Shown one piece after another: positions 18,713 through 25,842 of a stretch of DNA of 64,000 nt. Made by a program: the position numbers and the translations under genes. The notes beneath the pieces are model-generated. The model saw nothing but the letters and a program-made list of their open reading frames with translations. It was not told the DNA's origin and did no database searches. Source of the stretch: Victivallis sp. Marseille-Q1083 (lineage in GTDB: Bacteria > Verrucomicrobiota > Lentisphaeria > Victivallales > Victivallaceae); NCBI RefSeq assembly GCF_903645315.1, contig NZ_CAHJXL010000001.1:3524841-3588840 (forward strand), written 5' to 3'. Each line of letters opens with the position of its first letter. The stretch's first letter is position 1.

Positions 18713-19648
18713 TCAAAATTGGAGGTTGAAGTACTCGCAGTAGCGTTCGTAAAGTTTGCCGGCCTGCAGGTAGCAGGAATTCGGACTCATGAAATGCGAA
18801 AATTCAAAAGTAATCGCTTTGTCCAGTCCGGCTTCCTGGGCCGCCTTGAGTTTGAGCAGCATTTTTTCCCACTTGATCGGCAGGAATTTGATCGGCATAT
18901 CGCGGTCGAATGATTCGCAGTTGGTCCAGCAGCTCATGCCGTATTTGTCGGCCAGCTTTTTGTTGATCCGCATATAGTCGGCCAGTTCGTCGTATTCGCA
19001 GTGGCCGTCCTGAAAGGCGATGATGTTGACGGAATTTTTGATGGCGTCGAGAATTTCGTTCCACTCCTGTTCGTGCCGGTTGAGGCCGATACCCTCTTTC
19101 TTGCCGAGCGTACTGTCGAAAGCGTACACGTTTTTGACGCCGTCGATATACGGGGAGATCATCGTCGGCAGGTTGTTCGACAGATCCTTGCAGAATTTGC
19201 CCATACTGGCGTAGATGTCGATGATGCCGTGCGCCTTGCGGCTGACTTCCTGGTTGAGGTACCAGCCCTGAAAGGAGCGGTGATGGCCATACCGCTGCCA
19301 GACTTCCTCGGCAACGGCTTTGTTGAGGTCGATTTCCGCCTGGAATTCGCCGTTGCACCAGTATTTGCCGGAATCGTAGGTGCCGAAGAAGAATTTCATC
19401 TGGTATTTGTCGGCCAGCGTCAGGAACAGCTCCAGCAGATCCAGCGGCGGCACGTAACAATTTTCACGTTCCTGCAGAACCCGGGAGGGATAGGTCATGA
19501 AACGCTTGTGGCCGCAGCGGATCAAAATCACCGTATCGATGCCGATTGCTTTCATCGACGCAAAGTCTTTGTCCCAATCTTTCTCGCCCCAGTTTTGATG
19601 GGGAATGTCGTGAGAGATTTCGTCGAGAAAAGTGCCGGTGATTAACAT
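18713..19648 (-). CDS. DUF4434-type TIM-barrel protein
   Basis: The protein has 311 residues and no signal peptide, so it is probably cytoplasmic. Its layout matches DUF4434 glycosidase-like barrels: ITGTFLDEISHDIPHQNWGE at the start, DFASMKAIGIDTVILIRCGH, SFQGWYLNQEVSR in the middle (candidate catalytic Glu), FWAG-like strands replaced by SCWTNCESFDRD, and a C-terminal AITFEFSHFMSPNS. AAGGAG lies 8 bases before the ATG. It is a single-gene unit, divergent from the metallophosphoesterase. A role in glycan or glycoside breakdown is likely from context, but no substrate can be named. Confidence 0.65.
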   Translation of the reverse strand: MLITGTFLDEISHDIPHQNWGEKDWDKDFASMKAIGIDTVILIRCGHKRFMTYPSRVLQERENCYVPPLDLLELFLTLADKYQMKFFFGTYDSGKYWCNGEFQAEIDLNKAVAEEVWQRYGHHRSFQGWYLNQEVSRKAHGIIDIYASMGKFCKDLSNNLPTMISPYIDGVKNVYAFDSTLGKKEGIGLNRHEQEWNEILDAIKNSVNIIAFQDGHCEYDELADYMRINKKLADKYGMSCWTNCESFDRDMPIKFLPIKWEKMLLKLKAAQEAGLDKAITFEFSHFMSPNSCYLQAGKLYERYCEYFNLQF

Positions 19649-19689
19649 CTTTAATGCTCCTTGCAGGTTATGTTTGATTTAATCCGATA

Positions 19690-19717
19690 AATCTACACTT
19701 ATTCAGTGATTTTTCAA
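19690..19717 (-). promoter_or_regulatory. Candidate promoter of the DUF4434 gene
   Basis: On the minus strand TTGAAA (19712-19717), 16 bases, TAGATT (19690-19695). A perfect 7-bp inverted repeat AACGGCG-GTT-CGCCGTT at 19717-19733 abuts the -35 and may be an operator. Confidence 0.4.
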
Positions 19718-19832
19718 ACGGCGGTTCGCCGTTGCCGAATAAAAGAAACCACTTTTTGAGCCGGAAGGTTTGCATTTCAGGCTGCCATGCGGCAATTTAA
19801 AGACGGGAACAAGTGTATCGAAATTGTGGAGA

Positions 19833-20714
19833 ATGCGATATTTGAAAATCGGAACATGGCGGCAGCGGCCGTGGCTGTGGGCGGCGGCGGCCGGAACGGT
19901 GCTGTTCGGCGTCTGGCTCTATGACCAGAACAATACCATTGAGGTGACGGAGTATGCGGTTGGTTCGCCCCGGGTGCCGGCGGGGTTCGAGGCGTTCCGC
20001 ATCGTGCAGTTGTCGGATTTGCACAACGCTTCTTTCGGCCCGGACAACCGGCGTTTGCTGGAAAAGGTGGCGGCGGCCCGGCCGGACCTGATCGTGCTGA
20101 CCGGTGATATGAGCTCCTGGAACTCCCGCGATACGGCGCTGTTGGAAAATCTGTACCGGGAACTGGCGGGAATGGCGCCGACTTATTGCATTTTGGGCAA
20201 CCATGAGGTAAAGTACGGTGAGTTGGAGGAGCTGCAGCAGCTGGCGGCGCGGACTGGAACGCATCTGCTGCGCAATGAACTGGTGGAAATCGAACGGCAT
20301 GGCGACCGGATGGTGCTGCTGGGGCTGGACGATGTGCTGGAAATGAAGCCGGAAATGACGGCGGCGCTGGAGCGGTTGGCCCAGACGCCGCCGGAACAAA
20401 TGCGGGTGGTGCTGACCCACCGGCCGCATACGGTCTACGACGACGAAGAGGGCCGGACCTTCAAGCTGGTGGATTACGGATTCGACCTGGCGTTGGCCGG
20501 GCACATGCACGGCGGACAGTGGCGGATTCCGTATTGGCGCGGCTTTCTGGTGCCGCGATACGGCTTCTTTCCGAAGTATACCGGCGGCGTCCATGCGTTT
20601 GACGACGGCTGGCTGGTAATTTCCCGGGGATTGGGCAACGGGCTGGTGCCGCAGCGGTTGTTCAACCGGCCGGAAGTGGTAGTGGTTACGCTGCATCATG
20701 AAGCGGAAAAATAG
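19833..20714 (+). CDS. Membrane-anchored metallophosphoesterase (YaeI/YkuE-like)
   Basis: The protein has 293 residues. One N-terminal transmembrane helix (PWLWAAAAGTVLFGVWLY) anchors a periplasmic or outer-face calcineurin-type domain. Metal-binding motifs are in the expected order: QLSDLHNASFG (D-x-H), LTGDMSSWNS (GD), LGNHE (GNHE), VLTHRPH (H) and LAGHMHGGQW (GHxHGGQ). That set defines the family, which includes UDP-diacylglucosamine or phospholipid hydrolase-like enzymes of uncertain substrate. The ATG at 19833 starts just ahead of the anchor and follows GGAG closely; a TTG at 19770 with GGAAGG upstream is an alternative. A glycerophosphodiesterase gene follows 35 bp later. Confidence 0.85.
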   Translation: MRYLKIGTWRQRPWLWAAAAGTVLFGVWLYDQNNTIEVTEYAVGSPRVPAGFEAFRIVQLSDLHNASFGPDNRRLLEKVAAARPDLIVLTGDMSSWNSRDTALLENLYRELAGMAPTYCILGNHEVKYGELEELQQLAARTGTHLLRNELVEIERHGDRMVLLGLDDVLEMKPEMTAALERLAQTPPEQMRVVLTHRPHTVYDDEEGRTFKLVDYGFDLALAGHMHGGQWRIPYWRGFLVPRYGFFPKYTGGVHAFDDGWLVISRGLGNGLVPQRLFNRPEVVVVTLHHEAEK

Positions 20715-20749
20715 TGAACTTTTAACCGAAACCGAAAAGGAATCAGATT

Positions 20750-21475
20750 ATGTTATTGATCGCTCATCGCGGAGAGTCGGAAGCCGTTCCTGAAAACACC
20801 ATTGAATCGTTTGTGCTGGCCTGGACGCGCGGCGCGGCCGGGATTGAAGGGGATTTTCACCTGACCAAGGACAAGCGGCTGGTCTGCATGCACGACGACA
20901 ACGCGCTGCGTACCTGCGGCGTGAACCGCCGCATCGCCGACATGACGCTGGATGAAATCTGCGAACTGGATTGCGGCCAGTGGAAGTCGCCGGCCTGGGC
21001 CCACACCGAGGTGCCGACCTTGGAGGAGGTGCTGGAAACCATTCCGGAGGACGGCCGGATCTATATTGAATTGAAGACGATCGGTTCCGAGGTGGTCGAC
21101 GAGTTGCGCCGGGTGGTCGAAGAGTCCGGCCTGCGCGAAGAGCAGTTGGTCATCATTGCCTTCGACCGGGAGGTGGTCAAGGCGAGCAAGGCGGCTTTCG
21201 GCGGCCTGAAGGTTTACTGGCTGACCTGCCTGGACGAAGGCTTGACGCCGGAAAAAATGGTGGCGACGGTCAAGGAACTCGGTGCCGACGGCGTCGATTG
21301 CCATGCCACCGACAAGCTGACGGCGGAATATGTCGAGGCGATGCACCGGGCCGGATTGGAGTTTCACGTCTGGACGGTGGACGATTGCGAGCAGGCCAGA
21401 CGGCTGATCGAGTTCGGCGTCGATTCGATCACCACCAACCGGCCGTATGCGCTGTGGTGCGAATTGAACGGATAG
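20750..21475 (+). CDS. Glycerophosphodiester phosphodiesterase (GDPD/UgpQ type)
   Basis: The protein has 241 residues and no signal peptide. It shows the GDPD signature: IAHRGESEAVPENTIESF with catalytic His5 and Arg6, GIEGDFHLTKDKRLVCMHD (metal-binding Glu/Asp and the second catalytic His), PTLEEVLETIPEDGRIYIEL and a C-terminal FHVWTVDD and GVDSITTNRP. The enzyme splits glycerophosphodiesters into glycerol-3-phosphate and an alcohol. AAAAGGA precedes the ATG. It is probably co-transcribed with the metallophosphoesterase and ends at a hairpin with a T6 tail. Confidence 0.9.
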   Translation: MLLIAHRGESEAVPENTIESFVLAWTRGAAGIEGDFHLTKDKRLVCMHDDNALRTCGVNRRIADMTLDEICELDCGQWKSPAWAHTEVPTLEEVLETIPEDGRIYIELKTIGSEVVDELRRVVEESGLREEQLVIIAFDREVVKASKAAFGGLKVYWLTCLDEGLTPEKMVATVKELGADGVDCHATDKLTAEYVEAMHRAGLEFHVWTVDDCEQARRLIEFGVDSITTNRPYALWCELNG

Positions 21476-21483
21476 TCGGAGAG

Positions 21484-21524
21484 CCGCCGCCTGGCAATTG
21501 GCCGGCCGGCGGCGGGGGTTTTTT
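21484..21524 (+). terminator. Rho-independent terminator overlapping the next gene's ribosome site
   Basis: CCGCCGCC (21484-21491) pairs with GGCGGCGG (21508-21515), followed by GGG and six T. The only purine-rich ribosome-site candidate of the gene starting at 21528 lies inside the 3' arm, so the hairpin would also hide it. Confidence 0.55.
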
Positions 21525-21527
21525 CTG

Positions 21528-23546
21528 ATGAACAGTAGTTTCTGCAATCCGGGGAGGTTTGGCGCTCGAAAGGGTGCCGGCTTCAAGCTCAAGCTGGCGG
21601 CCGCCGGGCTGGCGCTGTGGTGCGGATCGGCGGGGTTGGCCGGGGCGGAAACGTTCCGACCGATTCCGGAACCGGCCGGAACGGCGATCCAGGCGCGCGG
21701 CGAAGATTGGACTGGCGATCTGATTGCCGTCCAGACCTGGGGGCAGCCGGAATACAATCTGGTCACCAAAGCCGGGCAATGGCTGCCGCTGCTGCGCGAC
21801 GGCTTGAAGGTCAACGCTGTCTGTTTCCGGCCGCCGGCGGTCTTCAACCACCACCGCCGCGGCATGAGTCCGCCGGGCCACCAGCATACGCCGCCGGAAG
21901 AGTATTTCAACAGCGAGGAGGCGTTTGCGGCGGCGCACCGTTTGTACCGGGCCTCCGGCATCCGGCTGATTCTCTATACCGGGCTGGTGAATCTCGGCCA
22001 TGCGCCGCAATGGGACGACGGAACGTTGCAGCGGGAGCATCCGGACTGGCTGCAGCGCGGCGCCGACGGCGGCACGGTGTCGCATTTCGGCAACCTCTGG
22101 CTCTGTCCGAACAGCGGCGCGCTGGATTATGTGATCGATTATTCGCGCCGGTTGTTGGAGCGGTATCGCCCGGATGCGCTGATGTTCGACAACAATTTCT
22201 ATCACAATGCCAACAGTGGCGAAGCGGCGGAGCGAACCTGCTACTGCGTGAATTGCGAGGCGAAATTTGCCGCCTATGTCGCCGAACGTTTTGCCGGCCG
22301 GACCGAGGAGCTGTTTCAATTGAAGCCGGCGGAGATCCGTATTCCGCGCCGGGAAGGGCTGTTGTGGAATGTTTGGCTGGACTGGCGCAACCGCTCGTGG
22401 GCGGACGCGATGCGCCGTATCCGGCGGGAATTGCCGTGCGTCGTGTTTGCGAATACCGAATTCATGTGGGATGACTGGACGCTGGGCGTCGACCGGGTGT
22501 TTGCCGAAGAGGACGCGGTATTTTCCGAAACCGACAATTTGGCTACGCTGTCGGAAAAATTGGCGGTCGGCAACTCGTTTGCGCCGGACCGTCCGGTATT
22601 CAATTACCTGATCGCCTTTGAAACCGAGAAAGAGGCGTTCTGGAATTTGCGCCCGGAGGCGGAAATCGCCAATTTGATCGGTTATGTGCTGGCTTACAAG
22701 AACAACCCGTGGCTGATGTTCCACGGCTGGGATCCGGAGCTGGGGTATCCGGAACCGGTCGGCGATGCCAACGCCGCCGGGCAGGCGCTGATCAAGCGTT
22801 TTTTTCAATTCCGGCATGACAGAGGAGAATGGTTTCGGGAGATGCAGCCGGCATCGGATGCCGGTATCGTTTACGCCAGCCGCAACCGGTTGTACGGCGA
22901 GCAGCGGCAGGATACCGCCGCCTTGCGCTATCTGTTGCGGCAGGGCTATCCGGTGCGGGTGATCTACGATTTGAATCTGGCGGACGGAACCGGATTGGAA
23001 CGGCTCAATGTCCTGGTGGCCGACCATTTGCGTTTCCTCAGCGATGAGGAGGCGGCGCAGTTGGCGGCGTTCCTGCGGCGCGGCGGGACGATCCTGGCCA
23101 CCGCCGACTTGGGGGAATGCGATCAGTTCGGCCGCATCCGGCCGGTGCCGGCGGTGATGGCCGCGTTGCAGCGGCAGCCGGACGGGGAGGATCTGGCCGG
23201 CCGAATCGACGATTACCGTGTGCCGGCCGATTTGCCGGAATTGCTCGACGGGACGAGCGAATGGGGCTTGCCGGAGACGGCTGCCGCGGCATTTGAACTT
23301 GTCCCGTGGCAATTGCCGGACGGCCGCTGGCTGCTGCACGGCGTGCGGCGGCTGAATGGTTCGGACGGCGCGGCGGAGCTGCGGTTGCCGCGCCGGTTGG
23401 CCGGGCAGGCGCTGGCGGTGCGGCTGCATTCGCCGTTTGGGGCGGAGGCATTGGAATTGCCGCTCGAAGACGGTGTGGTGAAGTTGCCGCAAGTGCTTTA
23501 CTATTTTGTTCTGGAAGTGTGCCCGGCAGAGGCGGCAACCCGTTAG
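21528..23546 (+). CDS. Secreted glycosidase-like protein with GH42-type C-terminal domain
   Basis: The protein has 672 residues. An N-terminal signal-like stretch (LKLAAAGLALWCGSAGLAGA) follows a basic segment. The barrel part shows GIRLILYTGLVNLGHAPQWD, a conserved DALMFDNNFYHNAN loop and TCYCVNCEAKFAAYVAERF, which parallels the GH42 Cys-rich helix of the large protein at 1948. A Rossmann-like domain (LVADHLRFLSDEEAAQLAAF, then LRRGGTILATADLGECD) resembles the GH42 trimerisation domain, then a C-terminal beta domain. The ATG at 21528 is chosen; a TTG at 21498 would lie inside the terminator hairpin. It is probably a retaining glycosidase relative with unknown substrate. Confidence 0.65.
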   Translation: MNSSFCNPGRFGARKGAGFKLKLAAAGLALWCGSAGLAGAETFRPIPEPAGTAIQARGEDWTGDLIAVQTWGQPEYNLVTKAGQWLPLLRDGLKVNAVCFRPPAVFNHHRRGMSPPGHQHTPPEEYFNSEEAFAAAHRLYRASGIRLILYTGLVNLGHAPQWDDGTLQREHPDWLQRGADGGTVSHFGNLWLCPNSGALDYVIDYSRRLLERYRPDALMFDNNFYHNANSGEAAERTCYCVNCEAKFAAYVAERFAGRTEELFQLKPAEIRIPRREGLLWNVWLDWRNRSWADAMRRIRRELPCVVFANTEFMWDDWTLGVDRVFAEEDAVFSETDNLATLSEKLAVGNSFAPDRPVFNYLIAFETEKEAFWNLRPEAEIANLIGYVLAYKNNPWLMFHGWDPELGYPEPVGDANAAGQALIKRFFQFRHDRGEWFREMQPASDAGIVYASRNRLYGEQRQDTAALRYLLRQGYPVRVIYDLNLADGTGLERLNVLVADHLRFLSDEEAAQLAAFLRRGGTILATADLGECDQFGRIRPVPAVMAALQRQPDGEDLAGRIDDYRVPADLPELLDGTSEWGLPETAAAAFELVPWQLPDGRWLLHGVRRLNGSDGAAELRLPRRLAGQALAVRLHSPFGAEALELPLEDGVVKLPQVLYYFVLEVCPAEAATR

Positions 23547-23562
23547 GAAGGAGTGGGACGAA

Positions 23563-24108
23563 GTGGAAAAGGCGGTATTGTTGGTGGTCGATGTGCAAAA
23601 CGGTCTGGTGGAAAATAATCCGTACAACCGGAACGCTTTTCTGTCCAATGTCCGGAATTTGATCGCCGCCGGCCGGCGGCGGGGCACTGAAGTGGTGTAT
23701 GTCCGGCATGACGGCAGCGGCAGAGGGATGCTGTGCTGCGGCAGCCGGGAGTGGGAAATCGTTCCGGAAGTGGCGCCCCTGGCCGGTGAGAAAATTTTCG
23801 ACAAGTGCTTTTGCAGCGCATTTGGCGGAACCGGCTTGAAAGAGTATTTGGACGGCAAAGGGATCGGGACGATCATTCTGGTGGGCATGCAGACGGAATA
23901 CTGCATCGACACGACCTGCAAGGTGGCGTTTGAATACGGTTATAAAGTGATTATTCCGCAGGGCGCGACGACGACCTTCGACAATCCGCCGATTGCGGCG
24001 GCCGCTTTGTGCGAATTTTATGAAAATAAAGTGTGGGGCGGCGGTTTTGCCGAGGTATTGCCGGCGGAACGGGTGTTGAACCGACATGATTTTCCGAGTG
24101 CGCGATAA
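23563..24108 (+). CDS. Isochorismatase-like cysteine hydrolase
   Basis: The protein has 181 residues. The GTG start at 23563 is preferred because AGGAAGGAG ends 9 bases upstream and the fold begins at once (KAVLLVVDVQNG, catalytic Asp). The second catalytic residue is Lys in GEKIFDKCFCSAF, and the nucleophile Cys lies in VGMQTEYCIDTTCKVAFEYG. The family includes nicotinamidases and other amide or pterin hydrolases. The metal-binding and substrate residues do not single out nicotinamidase, so the substrate is open. It begins 16 bp after the preceding glycosidase-like gene. Confidence 0.85.
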   Translation: MEKAVLLVVDVQNGLVENNPYNRNAFLSNVRNLIAAGRRRGTEVVYVRHDGSGRGMLCCGSREWEIVPEVAPLAGEKIFDKCFCSAFGGTGLKEYLDGKGIGTIILVGMQTEYCIDTTCKVAFEYGYKVIIPQGATTTFDNPPIAAAALCEFYENKVWGGGFAEVLPAERVLNRHDFPSAR

Positions 24109-24379
24109 AGGCTGGCGCTCCAGGACGGGCCTGGCCCGGTCCGACGGCGGAATGCTGCCGGACCAATCCAACAGGTGAAACCGGCCTCCGGGTTGGGGCT
24201 GGCGATCGACCGGAACAAGGCTGTATTCTTTAGGCTGAAAAGCGATACGGTGACGGCGGGTCCGGTATTTTTTTTGCAAAAAATTCTGGCGTTTTTATTT
24301 TTTTATGACATAGTAATCCCATGGAGTAGAGAAAATTGGCCCGGGAATGGAAGGAAAAACCGGGCGGGGAGGAGAATCT

Positions 24380-25288
24380 ATGTTTTTCGGAATTCTTTCC
24401 GGCGTCGGCGCGGCTTTGTTTCAAGGCGGCGGCTATATCCTGTCGCGGCGATATGTCCGCCGCACTGGCGACGCCTGGTCGCTGCTGATTTACACCCAGG
24501 TGATCATGGCGGTATTCAGTCTGCTGATCCTGCCGTTCGCCTGGCAGGAGGATTTCTGGCGTTCCTGGCGCTGGCTGCTGCCGTTGCTGGGTAGCGCCGG
24601 CGGTTCGGTCGGCGGGCAATTTTTCTTTTTCAAGGCCGAGAAGAAAATCGAAGCGTCCCGCCTGGCTTCGCTGATGGGATTGCGGGTGGTCTTGCTGGCG
24701 GTCGTGTCGGCGTCGGTCGGACTGGAGTCGTATGATGCCCGGCAGGTGTGCGGCATCGTGCTGGCGGCGCTGGCGGCGCTGGTGATGAATTACCAGAACG
24801 GCCGGCTGGTCTGGGACGGCATGCATTTTCTCGGTTTGGCGCTGCTCTGCTACTGCGTGTCGGATTTGAGCGTCAAATACCTGGTCGACGGTCTGGCCGG
24901 CGGCAGTGTCTGGCAGAATGCACTGCTGGCGATGTGTCTGGTCAATTTCCTGCTGGGGTCGCTGGCGCTGCCGTTCGTGGCGGGGCGGCGCTGGAAGCGG
25001 GAGAAGGCGGTCGGAGCCTTGCCGTTTGCCGGCGCCTGGTCGGTCAAACAATTCTGCTTGTATACCTGCTACGCGCTGATCGGGCCGGTCTTCGGCAACG
25101 TCATCCTGACGGCGCGAGGACCTTTGACGATCGTTCTGACGTTGATATTGGTGCACTTTCAGGTCCGTTATCTGGGCGATCATGCCGATTGGCGAACCTG
25201 GCTGCGCCGCAGCGCGGCGACCTTGATGATGATCGTGGCGATCGTGTTGTATTCCTGGAGTGTATCGTCCGGCCCGGCCGGTTTGTAA
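24380..25288 (+). CDS. EamA/DMT-family membrane transporter
   Basis: The protein has 302 residues with about 10 hydrophobic helices in two halves (FGILSGVGAALFQGGGYILS, then FLGLALLCYCVSDLSVKYLV), the duplicated EamA layout of drug/metabolite exporters. GGGGAGGAG lies 5 bases before the ATG. The gap of 271 bp before it contains a GGTCCG/CGGACC stem (24138-24164) and an AT-rich stretch but no strong promoter match. The small gene at 25324 follows 35 bp later. The substrate cannot be predicted. Confidence 0.8.
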   Translation: MFFGILSGVGAALFQGGGYILSRRYVRRTGDAWSLLIYTQVIMAVFSLLILPFAWQEDFWRSWRWLLPLLGSAGGSVGGQFFFFKAEKKIEASRLASLMGLRVVLLAVVSASVGLESYDARQVCGIVLAALAALVMNYQNGRLVWDGMHFLGLALLCYCVSDLSVKYLVDGLAGGSVWQNALLAMCLVNFLLGSLALPFVAGRRWKREKAVGALPFAGAWSVKQFCLYTCYALIGPVFGNVILTARGPLTIVLTLILVHFQVRYLGDHADWRTWLRRSAATLMMIVAIVLYSWSVSSGPAGL

Positions 25289-25323
25289 CAGCAACAGTCA
25301 TAATTATGGAACGAGGTGTGAAA

Positions 25324-25521
25324 ATGAGTACGAGATGTCAGGAAAATTTATTGAAAACGGCGGAAATGCTGGCGACGAAATGTCTGGCCGAAAACCGTTA
25401 TCCGAAGGATGTCGCCGGCGAATGGCTGGTGGTGTATCCGCTGGTGTCGCCATGCTATACGCTGTCGGAGCTGGTTGACGCCATCGACGCGGTGATGACG
25501 GAGAATGCCTGCGACGATTGA
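25324..25521 (+). CDS. Small conserved-looking hypothetical protein
   Basis: The protein has 65 residues, acidic and probably soluble. It begins MSTRCQENLLKTAEMLATKC and ends with ELVDAIDAVMTENACDD. A good ribosome site GAGGTG lies 6 bases before the ATG; an in-frame ATG at 25306 would remove that site. It follows the DMT transporter and precedes a strong terminator. No family is recognised, and the coding call rests on the ribosome site and codon usage. Confidence 0.5.
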   Translation: MSTRCQENLLKTAEMLATKCLAENRYPKDVAGEWLVVYPLVSPCYTLSELVDAIDAVMTENACDD

Positions 25522-25703
25522 ATCGCGGGCAGCCGCCTTGTTCCGTCCGGTTCCGCCGGAAGCGGATTGCCGGCCGGACCGTTTGGTTGGGACGATTGTC
25601 CTGACCGGCGGAGGCTGTCCGCGGCGGCGGAAACGGAGCGCATTCGGGATGAAGGAGGGCTGCCGGTTGATTTATAGCTAATTTCTTACCGTTTCGGTAG
25701 TTT

Positions 25704-25744
25704 TTCTGCCAATTTTCCGGTCTGGAAAATGGCAGAATTTTTTT
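25704..25744 (+). terminator. Strong rho-independent terminator
   Basis: TTCTGCCAATTTTCC pairs with GGAAAATGGCAGAA (one bulged base) around the loop GGTCT, followed by seven T. It closes the transporter operon and insulates the secretion operon. Confidence 0.8.
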
Positions 25745-25768
25745 CATGATTTTTTTCCATTTTTCGAT

Positions 25769-25797
25769 TTGTTTTGAGCAGACTTTGACAGTATATT
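25769..25797 (+). promoter_or_regulatory. Candidate promoter of the adhesin-secretion operon
   Basis: TTGTTT (25769-25774), 17 bases, TATATT (25792-25797), directly after the terminator. A TTGACA at 25785-25790 is a second possible -35, but its matching -10 is poor. Confidence 0.45.
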
Positions 25798-25842
25798 CAT
25801 TAGGTGAATAACTCCTCCATCTTTAATGTGCAAGGTTAGTCA

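Larger units (their letters stand above)
25522..25842. other. Intergenic region ahead of the secretion operon
   Basis: 321 bp without a supported gene. The first half is GC-rich without an evident structure. The second half is AT-rich and holds the terminator at 25704-25744 and the candidate promoter at 25769-25797. Confidence 0.6.
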
